A stretch of DNA of 64,000 nt from Burkholderia latens (GTDB lineage Bacteria > Pseudomonadota > Gammaproteobacteria > Burkholderiales > Burkholderiaceae), in the NCBI RefSeq assembly GCF_001718795.1, contig NZ_CP013438.1, forward strand, positions 1,178,001 through 1,242,000, in the 5' to 3' direction. Shown one piece after another: positions 43,832 through 56,189 of the stretch. The translations under genes and the position numbers were made by a program. Under the pieces are notes generated by a model. That model worked only from the letters and a program-made list of their open reading frames with translations. It was not told where the DNA came from and searched no databases. Within the stretch, counting starts at the first letter, position 1. The number at the start of each line of letters is the position of its first letter.

Positions 43832-45457
43832 GTGAAAATCACCAGAATAACCATCAAGGCCAAACTGCTTGGCGGCTTCGGTTTGCTTGCCGCGGTGGTC
43901 GTGATCGTGTCGGGCATGGCGCTAAAAGCGCTGTCCGACACCAACGACGAGTTTTCCCGCTACATGAACGGCATCAACGCGCGAGCGAACCTGGCCGCGC
44001 AAATCCGCACGGCCGTGGACCGGCGCGCGATCGCCGCGCGCAATCTCGTGCTCGTAAGCGCGCCCTCTGATATCCAGACCGAGCTGGCCGAAGTCCAGCA
44101 GGCGCACAAGGACGTGCAGGACCGTCTCGCGCAGCTGAAGACGATGATGGCGAATGCGATCGATACCACCGACCGTGCGCGCGAACTGGTCGCCGAAATC
44201 GTCCGCGTCGAAGCGAGCTACGGGCCGGTCGCGCTCAATATCGTCGGCCTCGCGCAGGCCGGCAAGAAGGACGAAGCGACTGCCGATATCAATAGCCGCT
44301 GCCGCCCGTTGCTCGCGCAACTGGTTCGCGCGACCGATGCGTACGCAACGTATACGCACGAGCGCGAAGTCGCGATCGCGCAGCAATTTGCGGATCGATA
44401 CGCGGCCGAGCGCAACGTGCTGCTGGCAATTTGCGTAGCCGCGATCGCGGTCGCCGCGGGCGGCGGCCTGTGGCTCACGCGCAAGATCACGGCGCCGATC
44501 GTCACGGCGGTCGACGTCGCGCGCACGGTGGCCAACGGCGATCTCGGCAGCCGCATCGACGTGAGCGGCAACGACGAGACGCGCGACCTGCTCGACGCAC
44601 TGCGCACGATGAATGTGCGGCTGATCGGCATCGTCGGCCGTGTGCGCGATTCGTCGAACAGCATCGCACACGCGGTCGGCGAAATCGCGTCGGGCAATCT
44701 CGACCTGAGCCAGCGCACCGAGGAACAGGCAGCGTCGCTGCAGGAAACGGCTGCGACGATGGAGGAATTCACGTCGACGGTGCGGTTGAACGCCGAGAAC
44801 GCGCAGCAGGCGAGCGCGCTCGCCGCGAATGCATCGGACGTCGCGCTGCGCGGCAGTTCGGTGGTCGGCCGCGTCGTCGATACGATGACGGAAATCGGCC
44901 ACAGCTCGTCGAAGATCGCCGACATCACCGGCATCATCGAGGGCATCGCGTTCCAGACCAACATCCTCGCGCTGAACGCTGCGGTCGAAGCGGCGCGCGC
45001 GGGCGAACAAGGCCGCGGTTTCGCGGTCGTCGCGAGCGAGGTGCGCAGCCTCGCGCAACGTTCGTCGACCGCTGCGAAGGAAATCAAGGAGCTGATCTCC
45101 GCGTCGGTGCAGACGATCCGCGACGGCTCCGCACTCGCGGGCGAAGCGGGCAAGACCATGGCGGACGTGACGCAGGCGGTCGCGCGCGTCACCGACATCA
45201 TGGGCGAAATCGCGGCAGCCTCGGCCGAGCAGAGCCGCGGCATAGACCAGGTGAACCTGACGATCACGCAGATGGACGAGACGACGCAGCAAAACGCCGC
45301 GCTCGTCGAGCAGGCGGCGGCCGCGTCGAAATCGCTGGAGGCGCAAGGTCGCGAGCTGTCGGAAACGGTGTCCGCGTTCAGGATGCCGGCCGGCGACCAC
45401 GCAGTCTCCGCGCATCGGGCCGCCTCCGTGTCGCACTGGCAAACCGCTGCGGCGTAA
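43832..45457 (+). CDS. Methyl-accepting chemotaxis protein
   Basis: A 541-aa transmembrane receptor. GTG at 43832 with AGGGG upstream is chosen; it puts [16 protein letters not shown] at the N-terminus, as usual for this Burkholderia/Ralstonia class. Helix 1 (about 15-35) is followed by a four-helix-bundle periplasmic sensor (about 40-190), helix 2 (about 193-215), HAMP (about 215-265) and the signalling domain. The hairpin tip [20 protein letters not shown] is intact. The C-terminus HWQTAAA is only a loose relative of the NWETF tether for CheR/CheB. The ligand is unknown. Regulation by an FNR-like box would fit energy or redox taxis. Confidence 0.93.
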   Translation: MKITRITIKAKLLGGFGLLAAVVVIVSGMALKALSDTNDEFSRYMNGINARANLAAQIRTAVDRRAIAARNLVLVSAPSDIQTELAEVQQAHKDVQDRLAQLKTMMANAIDTTDRARELVAEIVRVEASYGPVALNIVGLAQAGKKDEATADINSRCRPLLAQLVRATDAYATYTHEREVAIAQQFADRYAAERNVLLAICVAAIAVAAGGGLWLTRKITAPIVTAVDVARTVANGDLGSRIDVSGNDETRDLLDALRTMNVRLIGIVGRVRDSSNSIAHAVGEIASGNLDLSQRTEEQAASLQETAATMEEFTSTVRLNAENAQQASALAANASDVALRGSSVVGRVVDTMTEIGHSSSKIADITGIIEGIAFQTNILALNAAVEAARAGEQGRGFAVVASEVRSLAQRSSTAAKEIKELISASVQTIRDGSALAGEAGKTMADVTQAVARVTDIMGEIAAASAEQSRGIDQVNLTITQMDETTQQNAALVEQAAAASKSLEAQGRELSETVSAFRMPAGDHAVSAHRAASVSHWQTAAA

Positions 45458-45747
45458 CGCCTACACGCGCGGCCTTCACGCGCGTGCGCAATTTTCGGTC
45501 CCGGCCGCACGATGTCGGGCATCCCGCGCATTGGAGGCCATTCGCGACCGCTTCAAACGCAGACTCGCACTTTTAAATCATTCGAATGACGAGTATGCTT
45601 AAAAAGCACTCCGCGTTCGAACGGCGAATCGCATGCCCCTGATTCCCGTCCGATCGTATCGCGGCCCCATCGCGCCTCGCGTCGATGGCGGCGTCCGCCT
45701 CGCGCCCTGGCCGCACGAACTTTCCCCAACCATTCGCAGGAGAGCTG

Positions 45748-47154
45748 GTGAGCCGACTCGTCGTCGTATCCAATCGCATTGCAGATCCCCGTAAAGCCGC
45801 CGCCGGCGGCCTGGCCGTGGCCGTGAAAGACAGCCTGCAGGAAACAGGCGGCGTCTGGTTCGGATGGAGCGGCAGGCTGCGCGGTGAAGGCGAGCGTCCC
45901 GCGCACGGAGACGACGTGCAGATCCAGAACGTCGGCGGCATTCAGCTCGCGACGATCGATCTCGATCCGCAGGATTACGACGCGTATTACCTCGGCTACT
46001 CGAACAACGTGCTGTGGCCGGTGTTCCACTACCGGCTCGATCTCGCGCAGTTCGACCGCCGCTTCGCGGACGGTTACCGGCGCGTGAACCAGCTGTTCGC
46101 GCGCAAGCTGAGCACGCTGCTGCGCCCCGACGATACGGTCTGGGTCCACGACTACCAGCTGATTCCGCTCGCGGCCGAGTTGCGCGCGATGGGCTGCAGG
46201 AATCCGATCGGCTTCTTCCTGCACATTCCGATGCCGCCGCCGCCGATCATGGCCGCGATCCCGGAGCATGAGTGGCTGATGCGTTCGCTGTTCGCGTACG
46301 ACCTCGTCGGCTTCCAGACCGAATCGGACCTGCTGCACTTCGAGCACTACGTCGAGGCCGAAGCCGGTGCCGCGCGGCTGCCCGACGGCCGACTGCGCGC
46401 GTTCGGCCGCACGTTGTCGGCCGACGCGTTCCCGATCGGCATCAACGTCGACGAATTCGCCGCGCTCGCCGAGAATCGCGACGGCATCGACATGTTCGAG
46501 CGGATGCGCGACGAGTATTCGCGCCGCCAGCTGCTCGTCGGCGTCGATCGGCTCGATTACACGAAGGGGTTGCCGCAGCGTGTGCACGCGTTCCGCCAGC
46601 TGCTCGAACAGTATCCGGAGAACCGCGACCGCGCGACGCTGATCCAGATCGCCGCGCCGAGCCGCGAGGATCTCGGCGCATACGACGACCTGCGGCGCGA
46701 AATGGACAGCCTGTGCGGCGCGATCAACGGCGACTACGGCGAACTCGAATGGATGCCGATGCGCTACATCCACCGAACGGTCGCGCGCAAGCGCTTGCCG
46801 GGCCTCTATCGCGCGAGCCGCGTCGCGCTCGTCACGCCGCTGCGCGACGGGATGAACCTGGTCGCGAAGGAGTTTCTCGCCGCGCAGGACGACGCCGATC
46901 CCGGGGTGCTCGTGCTGTCGCGTTTCGCCGGCGCCGCCGAACAGCTGAAGCCTGCGCTGCTCGTGAATCCGTACGACACGCAAGGCACCGCGCAGGCAAT
47001 CCAGCGCGCGCTGACGATGCCGCTCGAAGAGCGCCGCCAGCGCCATGACGCGCTGATGGCGATCGTGCGCAAGACCGACGTGCACTGGTGGCGCGGCCGC
47101 TTTCTCGACGCGCTCGCCGAAGCTGCGGAAGTCGCCGCCGCGACGGCGTCCTGA
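45748..47154 (+). CDS. otsA: Alpha,alpha-trehalose-phosphate synthase (OtsA)
   Basis: A 468-aa GT20 glycosyltransferase joining UDP-glucose to glucose-6-phosphate to form trehalose-6-phosphate. SRLVVVSNRIADPRKAAAGG at the start has the Arg and Gly-Gly of the donor/acceptor site. VHDYQLIPLA, IPMPPPPI, GVDRLDYTKGLPQR and LRDGMNLVAKEF are the remaining family signatures. GTG at 45748 with AGGAGA six bases upstream is the start. No otsB phosphatase follows, so it must be elsewhere. The role is osmotic and desiccation stress. The upstream 290 bp contains a perfect palindrome TCATTCGAATGA at 45578-45589. Confidence 0.96.
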   Translation: MSRLVVVSNRIADPRKAAAGGLAVAVKDSLQETGGVWFGWSGRLRGEGERPAHGDDVQIQNVGGIQLATIDLDPQDYDAYYLGYSNNVLWPVFHYRLDLAQFDRRFADGYRRVNQLFARKLSTLLRPDDTVWVHDYQLIPLAAELRAMGCRNPIGFFLHIPMPPPPIMAAIPEHEWLMRSLFAYDLVGFQTESDLLHFEHYVEAEAGAARLPDGRLRAFGRTLSADAFPIGINVDEFAALAENRDGIDMFERMRDEYSRRQLLVGVDRLDYTKGLPQRVHAFRQLLEQYPENRDRATLIQIAAPSREDLGAYDDLRREMDSLCGAINGDYGELEWMPMRYIHRTVARKRLPGLYRASRVALVTPLRDGMNLVAKEFLAAQDDADPGVLVLSRFAGAAEQLKPALLVNPYDTQGTAQAIQRALTMPLEERRQRHDALMAIVRKTDVHWWRGRFLDALAEAAEVAAATAS

Positions 47155-47182
47155 CGCCCCGGCTGTTGCGCGTCGCGCGCAG

Positions 47183-47650
47183 TCACACGCCGGTCGTCTC
47201 GCGATCGAGCACCGCGCCGTTCACGTCCTGCACCGCCACCGAGATCGGTATGCCTTCGCGCATGCTCTCGGTCACCACGCAATACGCGTCGAACCGGTCG
47301 AGCAAGCGCGTCGCGGCCGCGAGATCGGACCACGCCTTGCCGACCGACAGCGTCACGGCCATCGCGCCGACCCGCACCCTGCCCGCGTCGTTCTGCACCA
47401 TGTCCACGTCGATATGCGCGGCGACCGGCTGCGGATCGACGCGCTGTTTTTCCAGCGCGAACAGCAGGCTCGCCGCGAGGCAGCTCGCGACCGAAGCGGC
47501 CAGCAGCCGCACCGGGTTCGGCCCGCGGCCCGCTCCGAGCGGCGGCGGTTCGTCGGTCAGTACCGGCGACAGATCGGTGCCGGCAAACGTGACTTCGAAA
47601 CTGAAACGCGCATGCTGCGCGACATCGACCGATACGTGCGCCTCGCTCAT
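47183..47650 (-). CDS. OsmC/Ohr family protein
   Basis: A 155-aa cytoplasmic protein with the two redox Cys of the OsmC fold, in AASVASCLAASLLFAL (about 54-69) and DAYCVVTES (about 120-128). OsmC proteins reduce organic peroxides and are osmotically inducible in enterics. The ribosome site GGAGT precedes the ATG. The gene converges with otsA across only 28 bp; both may belong to a stress response. Confidence 0.85.
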   Translation of the reverse strand: MSEAHVSVDVAQHARFSFEVTFAGTDLSPVLTDEPPPLGAGRGPNPVRLLAASVASCLAASLLFALEKQRVDPQPVAAHIDVDMVQNDAGRVRVGAMAVTLSVGKAWSDLAAATRLLDRFDAYCVVTESMREGIPISVAVQDVNGAVLDRETTGV

Positions 47651-47795
47651 GGCGACTCCGTGACTGGCAAAAGAGCACAGGAAAAGCCGGCGTGACGCCG
47701 CGCCGGCGAACATCATTCGCAGCGCCGGGCGCCGGTGCGATGCGATCGATATCGGGATCGCAGCCCCACCCGGTGGCTGCCGGAAGCTTCGCGCT

Positions 47796-49763
47796 TCAGC
47801 GCTCGGGCTCGTGCGGCCGTCCGTATGCGGCGAAATCGCGCTCGACCGCCGACGCCCGTTCCGGCGCATTCGCACTCGTGCAGGCTGCGGGATCGGCCGG
47901 CGAGCGCGCGGATTCCGGCTCGACACGCCCGTCGATCAGCGCCTGCAACGCATCGCGTTCGAGCACCTCGCACGCGAGCAGCCGCCGCGCGAGCCGTTCG
48001 AGCACGTCGCGGCGTTCGCCGAGCGTCGCCGCGACGCGTGCATGCGCGTCCGTCAGCAGCGTGCGCACCTCGTCGTCGATCATCCGCGCGGTGTGCTCGC
48101 TGCAGCGGCCCTCGCCCGGATGCCACACGCCCGGCATGCCGGTGCGCGCATCGCCGTCGTCGATGCTCACCAGGCCGATCTTCTCGCTCATCCCGTACTG
48201 CATGACCATGTGGCGCGCCAGCGCGGTTGCACGTTCGAGATCGTTCTGCGCGCCCGTCGACACGTCGCCGAACACGAGCTCTTCGGCGACGCGTCCACCT
48301 AGCAGCGCGTCGATCCGGTCGAGCAGCTCGCTGCGACGCAGTACGTAACGGTCCTCGATCGGCACCTGCTGCGTGTAGCCGAGCGCCGCGACGCCGCGCG
48401 GAATGATCGATACCTTCTTCACCGGATCGCAGTGCACGCGGCTTTCCGCAACGAGTGCATGGCCGGCTTCGTGATACGCGATCGTCAGTTTCTCCTGCGC
48501 GTTCATCACGCGGCTCTTGCGTTCGAGGCCCGTCAGCGCACGATCGATCGCCTCGTCGAAGTCGTCCATCCCGACCGCCGGCTTGCCGAGTTCGGCCGCA
48601 TGCAGCGCGGCTTCGTTGACGACGTTCGCGAGATCGGCGCCGACGAATCCCGGCGTGCGCGACGCGAGCTCGCCGAGATCGACGTCGGCCGCGAGCTTCA
48701 CGCGCTTTACGTGCACGCCGAGAATCTGACGGCGGCCGTTCACGTCGGGACGGTCGATCGCGATGTGGCGGTCGAAGCGGCCCGGACGCAGCAGCGCCGG
48801 ATCGAGGATTTCGGGCCGGTTCGTCGCGGCCATGATGATCACGCCGGAGCCGGCCTGGAAGCCGTCCATTTCGACGAGCAACTGGTTGAGCGTCTGCTCG
48901 CGCTCGTCGTTGCCCGACATCGGGCCGATGCCGCGCACCTTGCCGAGCGCATCGAGCTCGTCGACGAACACGATGCACGGCGCCTTCTGCTGCGCCTGTT
49001 CGAACAGGTCGCGCACCCGCGCCGCGCCGACGCCGACGAACATCTCGACGAACGCCGAGCCGCTGATCGTGAAGAACGGCACGGCCGCCTCGCCGGCCAC
49101 CGCGCGCGCGAGCAGCGTCTTGCCGGTACCCGGCGCGCCGACGACGAGCACGCCCTTCGGAATCTTGCCGCCGAGCCGCTGATAGCGATCGGGATTGCGC
49201 AGGAACGCGACGAGCTGCTGCAGCTCGGCCTTCGCTTCGTCGATGCCCGCGATGTCGTCGAACGTGATGCCGGTTTCCTGCTGCACGTACACGCGCGCCC
49301 GGCTCTTGCCCATCCCGGTAAAGTCCTGCAGCCCGCCGCGCCGGCGCACCATCAGGTTCCAGATGAACACGAACGCGACGAGCGGCACGAGCCACGATGC
49401 AAGCGCCGTGATCCAGCCGGTATCGGACGTGCCGTGGAAACGAATTCCGGCGGCGCTCAGCGAGTCGATCAGTTGCGGGTCCGTCACGCGATTGGTCGCA
49501 AAGCGCGGCGGCGCGCCGTCGTGCTTCACGGCCGCAACTTCGGACGCCGGCAGCAGCGCGCCGGCTTGCGGCATCTTCAGCGTGCCGGTGATCGCCGTCG
49601 AACCAATCTCGAGATCGTCGACGAGCCGCGCGGCGACGAGCCGATGGAAATCGCTGTACGCGATCATCGTCGACGCCGGACGCAGCATCAGCAACTGCGC
49701 GGCGAACAGCACGAAGAAGCCCGCGGCGATCAGCAATCCTGCGTAGTCGAATTTCCTGTCCAT
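47796..49763 (-). CDS. FtsH-type AAA+ membrane protease (extra copy)
   Basis: A 655-aa inner-membrane zinc protease. Membrane helices at about 8-28 and 110-130 flank a short periplasmic part. Walker A is GAPGTGKT (209-216), with the pore loop [17 protein letters not shown] and Walker [13 protein letters not shown]. The SRH is [21 protein letters not shown], and the zinc motif HEAGH is at 431-435. FtsH degrades membrane and regulatory proteins. The housekeeping ftsH normally sits beside rrmJ and folP. This copy has no such neighbours, so it is a paralogue. The C-terminal tail is Ala/Glu/Pro-rich. The ATG at 49763 lacks a strong ribosome site. Confidence 0.93.
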   Translation of the reverse strand: MDRKFDYAGLLIAAGFFVLFAAQLLMLRPASTMIAYSDFHRLVAARLVDDLEIGSTAITGTLKMPQAGALLPASEVAAVKHDGAPPRFATNRVTDPQLIDSLSAAGIRFHGTSDTGWITALASWLVPLVAFVFIWNLMVRRRGGLQDFTGMGKSRARVYVQQETGITFDDIAGIDEAKAELQQLVAFLRNPDRYQRLGGKIPKGVLVVGAPGTGKTLLARAVAGEAAVPFFTISGSAFVEMFVGVGAARVRDLFEQAQQKAPCIVFVDELDALGKVRGIGPMSGNDEREQTLNQLLVEMDGFQAGSGVIIMAATNRPEILDPALLRPGRFDRHIAIDRPDVNGRRQILGVHVKRVKLAADVDLGELASRTPGFVGADLANVVNEAALHAAELGKPAVGMDDFDEAIDRALTGLERKSRVMNAQEKLTIAYHEAGHALVAESRVHCDPVKKVSIIPRGVAALGYTQQVPIEDRYVLRRSELLDRIDALLGGRVAEELVFGDVSTGAQNDLERATALARHMVMQYGMSEKIGLVSIDDGDARTGMPGVWHPGEGRCSEHTARMIDDEVRTLLTDAHARVAATLGERRDVLERLARRLLACEVLERDALQALIDGRVEPESARSPADPAACTSANAPERASAVERDFAAYGRPHEPER

Positions 49764-50011
49764 GGCATGACATCGGGCCGGCCCGTACACGCGCGGGTGG
49801 CGGCGCGCGGCAGCGCCCGCCGCGCGCGCACGCAATGGCTGCACACTGCCGCTGCCGCGTTTCATCGCATGAATGACAGCGCGAACGTGCGACCGGCGCG
49901 CCGTTCGCGGCGGACCGTGCACTGCGACGCGCAGCCCACGCTTTCAGTCTAGTTCGCGCGTGCGCGTCGCGCATCGTCTGACCAACGGCTTTGATCGGCA
50001 CTGCGGCCCGC

Positions 50012-50044
50012 GTTATAGTCGCGTTCGTGACAGTTTTGTGACAA
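50012..50044 (-). promoter_or_regulatory. Pho-box-like direct repeat with leftward -10 element
   Basis: On the minus strand TTGTCAC-AAAA-CTGTCAC (50027-50044) gives two 7-bp repeats spaced by 4 bp, the exact 7-4-7 geometry of the PhoB box (CTGTCAT repeats). Nine bases downstream lies TATAAC (50012-50017), where a PhoB-activated -10 should be. The site lies between the divergent FtsH and acid phosphatase genes, 124 bp before the phosphatase start. As read, the promoter points toward ftsH. Confidence 0.65.
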
Positions 50045-50167
50045 GCGGCGCCGCGCCGGGCATCGCATCGCTCGCGCCGCCGGTTGTTGCGCCCCGTTCC
50101 GGTCCCGGCACGCGCGAACACGCTGCCGCGCATCGAACGACAACCGCCCATTCGAGGAGCACACGAC

Positions 50168-51832
50168 GTGAACGACACCCCCGATCGCCCCGACGAGCTG
50201 CCCGCCGATCCCGACCGCCGCCGCATGCTCGGCGGCCTCGCCGCGCTCGGCGCGGGCGTCGCGCTGGGCGGCTGCGAGACCACGCCCGGCAGCGCGCCGC
50301 GGTCCGCTGCCGACCTGCGGCTCGACGAAGCGCTGCGGCGGCAGGTGCGCCACATCGTCGTGATCTATGCGGAGAATCGCAGTTTCGCGAACCTGTACGG
50401 CGACTTTCCGGGCGTCCAGTATCCGTTGAGCGACGTGCGGCCCGAGCATGCGCAGCAGCTGGATCGCGACGGCAAGACGCCGCTGCCGGTGCTGCCGAAG
50501 ATCTGGGGCGGTCTGGTGCCGCAGGCGCAGGAAGTGGACGGCAAGCGCTACGCGATCGCGGAGCGCGACATCGACAAGCTGCCGAACGCGCCGTTCCGGA
50601 TCGCCGACGCGCAGGGCAAGCCGCTGCCGAACGGCGTGATCACGCGCGATCTGTGGCATCGCTTCTACCAGAACCAGATGCAGATCGCCGGAGGCCGCAA
50701 CAACCAGTTCGCCGCATGGGCCGATTCGGGCGGCCTCGTGATGGGTCACTACCGCAATTCCGCCGACACGCTGCGACTGTGGAATCTCGCGCGGCAGTAC
50801 ACGCTGTGCGACAACTTCTTCATGGCGGCCTTCGGCGGTTCGTGGCTGAACCATATGTTCCTGATTTCCGCGCAGCCGCCGATCTATCCCGACGCGCACA
50901 AGCATCCACACGCGGCGAAGCTGTTGTCGAAGGTCGACGGCGACGATCCGGCCGGCACGCGCCTCGCGCTCGCCGCCGATTCGCCCGCGTCCGCGCTCGA
51001 CGGCCCGCCGAAGTTCGCGGTGGACGGGCCGCTCACACCGGACGGTTACGGCGTGAACACGATGGCGCCGCCGTATCAGCCGAGCTACGTGCCGCCGCCC
51101 GATCCCGGCAACGCCGCCTATGCGGATCCGTCCGACCACCGCGTGATCCCGCCGCAAGTCCACGCAACGATCGGCGATCGCCTGTCGGAAAAGAACGTCG
51201 ACTGGGCGTGGTACAGCGGCGCGTGGCAGTACGCGCTCGAGCATCGCGACACGGGCACGGTGCCGGATTTCCAGTACCACCATCAGCCGTTCAACTACTT
51301 CGCGAACTATGCACCTGGCACCGAAGCGCGTCGCAGGCACCTGCGCGATGCAGGCCTCGGCGACGAGCCGTCGACCAATCGCTTCATCGCGGACATCGAC
51401 GCGGGCCGCCTGCCGGCCGTCGCGTTCTACAAGCCGCAAGGCAACCTGAACATGCATGCCGGGTACGCGGACGTCGAATCCGGCGATCGCCACATCGCGC
51501 ACGTGATCGAGCGGATTCGACGCGGCCCGCAGTGGGCGAACACCGTGATCGTGATGACGCACGACGAGAACGGCGGCTGGTGGGATCACGTCGCGCCGCC
51601 GGTTGGCGATCGCTGGGGCCCAGGCTCGCGGATTCCGGCACTCGTGATCTCGCCGTTCGCGAAGAAGGGTTACGTCGATCACACGATGTACGACACGAAC
51701 TCGATCCTGCGCTTCATCAGCCGCGTGCACGGGCTCGCGCCGCTCGACGGTGTGGCCGCGCGCGACAAGGCATTCGCGTCGCGCGGTGCGACGCCGCCGG
51801 GCGACCTGACGAACGCGCTCGACCTCGGCTGA
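50168..51832 (+). CDS. AcpA-like acid phosphatase / phospholipase C family phosphoesterase
   Basis: A 554-aa exported phosphoesterase. GTG at 50168 has GAGGAG nine bases upstream. The N-terminus has DRRRMLGGLAALGAGVALGGC, a twin-arginine-like signal ending in a lipobox with Cys36. RHIVVIYAENRSFANLYGDF (about 60-80) carries the ENRSF motif of the PLC/AcpA family, and MTHDENGGWWDHV (about 460-472) the metal-binding segment. It probably hydrolyses phosphomonoesters or phospholipids in the periplasm or at the surface to release phosphate. The Pho-box-like repeat upstream agrees with such a role. A terminator-like hairpin follows at 51918. Confidence 0.9.
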   Translation: MNDTPDRPDELPADPDRRRMLGGLAALGAGVALGGCETTPGSAPRSAADLRLDEALRRQVRHIVVIYAENRSFANLYGDFPGVQYPLSDVRPEHAQQLDRDGKTPLPVLPKIWGGLVPQAQEVDGKRYAIAERDIDKLPNAPFRIADAQGKPLPNGVITRDLWHRFYQNQMQIAGGRNNQFAAWADSGGLVMGHYRNSADTLRLWNLARQYTLCDNFFMAAFGGSWLNHMFLISAQPPIYPDAHKHPHAAKLLSKVDGDDPAGTRLALAADSPASALDGPPKFAVDGPLTPDGYGVNTMAPPYQPSYVPPPDPGNAAYADPSDHRVIPPQVHATIGDRLSEKNVDWAWYSGAWQYALEHRDTGTVPDFQYHHQPFNYFANYAPGTEARRRHLRDAGLGDEPSTNRFIADIDAGRLPAVAFYKPQGNLNMHAGYADVESGDRHIAHVIERIRRGPQWANTVIVMTHDENGGWWDHVAPPVGDRWGPGSRIPALVISPFAKKGYVDHTMYDTNSILRFISRVHGLAPLDGVAARDKAFASRGATPPGDLTNALDLG

Positions 51833-51917
51833 CGCACGACGGGCGTACGCTCGCCTTCAACGGCAAGGGCGCCGCCGCGGTGCAACGCGGTCGCCCCTGA
51901 GCATCGCGCAAGCGAAA

Positions 51918-51954
51918 ACGTCCCGCGCCGGCCATCGAAGCCGGCGCGGGACGT
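51918..51954 (-). terminator. Intrinsic terminator for pckG
   Basis: A perfect 15-bp stem (arms ACGTCCCGCGCCGGC and its complement) encloses a 7-nt loop. On the minus strand it is followed by TTTT, so it ends leftward pckG transcription. It may also stop rightward acid phosphatase transcripts. Confidence 0.85.
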
Positions 51955-51991
51955 CCCCGCCGCGTTCAGGTCGTGAGCCCGATACTGCCCG

Positions 51992-53857
<1,866 letters not shown>

Positions 53858-54602
53858 GGAAATGTCTCCAGATTATTGGGCGGGGATGGAGGATGCGGGG
53901 CGGGCCCGCGAGATGCGGAATGCGGTCGGAGCGCAGGTTGAAGCGACGCGCAACACGGGACGCGCGAACGGTGCGCGTGTCGATGCCGCGATGCGGGCGA
54001 GAGAATGTGATGTCTCGTATAAGCGAGCGAACGCGAGTTTCGCCATGCAAGCAACCTGCCGTACAACGCCATGCCGGCCAGCATACCATCGCCGTTATTG
54101 GGCGGGCGTTGCGTTGCAACAAGAAACAACTGTGACGACGTATCGGCACGCGCGTTGCAGACAAGTCCTTTTTACTGCATCCACGCGCACGCTTTGGGGA
54201 CGAATCCGGCGGGACGGCCGTGCGGCAAGGCTTTCGGGGCGACGGAAAAATTGGCGTCATGGATGCGCACGCGACACACGCGAATGCGTGCGGAGCGAAT
54301 TGGCGTTTTCGCTACTCAGGCAAACCCTGAATTAGGTTGCGTACACAAACATCTGTCGCGAAGCACCGCGTACGGCACCGCTCAAAACGGCGCACCGGGC
54401 AATCCGGGGTAATACGCGCTCGGCGATTTCAACGTCGATGAACGGCGTCGCGCGCTCGCGCGGAGCACTGCACGTGCGGTCGATTTCGACGCGACCTCCG
54501 TGACCGCGACGAGCCGGCACGTCGTAACGCCGCCGCGACTGCCCGGATGGAAAAACGCCAACCCGTGATTAACGGATTGGCGTCGTGCCGCAGGTCGGAC
54601 GA
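53858..54602. other. 745-bp gap between aceA and pckG
   Basis: No supported gene in this long stretch. Open frames that cross it (for example 53748-54335 on the plus strand) lack a ribosome site and are Arg-rich shadows. It must hold the pckG promoter. The base composition is slightly lower in GC than the flanking genes, with an AT-richer patch near 54165-54185. A small RNA cannot be excluded by eye. Confidence 0.5.
54551..54583 (-). terminator. Intrinsic terminator for aceA
   Basis: A 12-bp stem with one mismatch (ACGCCAACCCGT against ACGGATTGGCGT) and a 5-nt loop is followed on the minus strand by TTTTT. It lies about 20 bp after the aceA stop codon. Confidence 0.88.
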
Positions 54603-56189
54603 TTACGCGAACTGATTCATCGTGTTGTCCTTGCCAGCCGCCTTCAGCGCTGCTTCGCCGCTGAAGTATTCCTTGTGGTCGTCGCCGATATCCGAGCCGG
54701 ACATGTTCTGGTGCTTCACGCACGCGATGCCCTGACGGATTTCCTTGCGCTGCACGCCGGCCACGTAGCCGAGCATGCCCTGGTCGCCGAAGTATTCCTT
54801 CGCGAGGTTGTCGGTCGACAATGCGGCCGTGTGATACGTCGGCAGCGTGATCAGGTGATGGAAGATGCCTGCTTCACGCGACGCATCGGCCTGGAACGTG
54901 CGGATCTTCTCGTCGGCGATTTTCGCGAGTTCCGTGTCGTCGTACTCGACGCTCATCAGGCGTGCGCGGTCGTACGCCGACACGTCCTTGCCCTCGGCCT
55001 TCATCGCATCGTAAGCCTGCTGACGGAAGTTCAGCGTCCAGTTGAACGACGGGCTGTTGTTGTACACCAGCTTCGCGTTCGGAATCACCTTGCGGATTTC
55101 GCGAACCATGCCGCCGATCTGCGCGATGTGCGGTTTCTCGGTTTCGATCCACAGCAAGTCGGCGCCGTTCTGCAGCGACGTGATGCAATCCAGCACGCAA
55201 CGCGCCTCGCCCGTGCCCGCGCGGAACTGATACAGGTTGCTAGGCAGGCGCTTCGGACGCAGCAGCTTGCCGTCGCGCTTGATCACGACGTCGCCGTTGC
55301 CCAGTTGATCGGCCGACAGTTCTTCGCAATCGAGGAACGAGTTGTATTGATCGCCCAGGTCGCCCGGCGTGTTCGTCACGGCGATCTGCTTGGTCAGGCC
55401 GGCGCCGAGCGAGTCGGTACGTGCGACGATGATGCCGTCGTCCACGCCCAGCTCCAGGAATGCGTAGCGGATCGCGCGGATCTTCGCGAGGAAGTCCTCG
55501 TGCGGCACCGTGACCTTGCCGTCCTGGTGGCCGCACTGCTTCTCGTCGGACACCTGGTTCTCGATCTGGATGCAGCATGCGCCCGCTTCGATGAACTGCT
55601 TCGCGAGCAGGTAGGTTGCTTCGGCGTTGCCGAAGCCGGCGTCGATGTCGGCGATGATCGGCACGACGTGCGTCACGTGGTTGTCGATCTTTTCCTGGAT
55701 CGCGGCCTTCGCGGCAGCGTCCTTCGCCGCATCGAGCTCGCGGAACAGCCCGCCCAGCTCGCGTGCGTCGGCCTGGCGCAGGAACGTGTACAGCTCGCGA
55801 ATCAGTGCGCTCACCGAGGTCTTCTCGTGCATCGACTGGTCCGGCAGCGGGCCGAACTCCGAGCGCAGCGCGGCGACCATCCAGCCCGACAGGTACAGGT
55901 AGCGGCGTTCGGTGCTGTTGAAGTGCTTCTTGATGGAGATCATCTTCTGCTGACCGATGAAGCCGTGCCAGCAGCCGAGCGACTGCGTGTACTTGGAAGG
56001 ATCGGCGTCGTAGGCGGCCATGTCCGCGCGCATGATTTTCGCGGTGTAGCGCGCGATGTCGAGGCCCGTCTTGAACTTGTTCTGCGCACGCATGCGCGCC
56101 GCATACTCGGGATTGATCGCATTCCACGCGCTGCCGTAGGTTTCCTTCAAAGCAGCCACTGCGTTGATGTCGTCTTGATATTGGGACAT
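54603..56189 (-). CDS. aceA: Isocitrate lyase
   Basis: A 528-aa enzyme cleaving isocitrate to glyoxylate and succinate (glyoxylate shunt). The catalytic loop is SDEKQCGHQDGK with its active Cys; IADIDAGFGNAEATYLLAKQ and IARTDSLGA hold the metal and substrate residues. The length and KQCGH form are those of the longer Pseudomonas/Burkholderia isocitrate lyases. AGGAGA precedes the ATG. It is isolated from malate synthase. Together with pckG it turns acetate or fatty acid carbon into sugar precursors. An operator-like palindrome lies in its promoter region. Confidence 0.97.
   Translation of the reverse strand: MSQYQDDINAVAALKETYGSAWNAINPEYAARMRAQNKFKTGLDIARYTAKIMRADMAAYDADPSKYTQSLGCWHGFIGQQKMISIKKHFNSTERRYLYLSGWMVAALRSEFGPLPDQSMHEKTSVSALIRELYTFLRQADARELGGLFRELDAAKDAAAKAAIQEKIDNHVTHVVPIIADIDAGFGNAEATYLLAKQFIEAGACCIQIENQVSDEKQCGHQDGKVTVPHEDFLAKIRAIRYAFLELGVDDGIIVARTDSLGAGLTKQIAVTNTPGDLGDQYNSFLDCEELSADQLGNGDVVIKRDGKLLRPKRLPSNLYQFRAGTGEARCVLDCITSLQNGADLLWIETEKPHIAQIGGMVREIRKVIPNAKLVYNNSPSFNWTLNFRQQAYDAMKAEGKDVSAYDRARLMSVEYDDTELAKIADEKIRTFQADASREAGIFHHLITLPTYHTAALSTDNLAKEYFGDQGMLGYVAGVQRKEIRQGIACVKHQNMSGSDIGDDHKEYFSGEAALKAAGKDNTMNQFA

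Noticed and set aside
44218..45531. Minus-strand 437-aa frame opposite the chemoreceptor
   Set aside because: Shadow; Ser/Thr/Ala composition reflects antisense of the coiled-coil signalling domain.
45596..45608. TGCTTAAAAAGCA as a terminator for the chemoreceptor
   Set aside because: The stem is only 5 bp with a 3-nt loop and lacks a following T-run on the plus strand.
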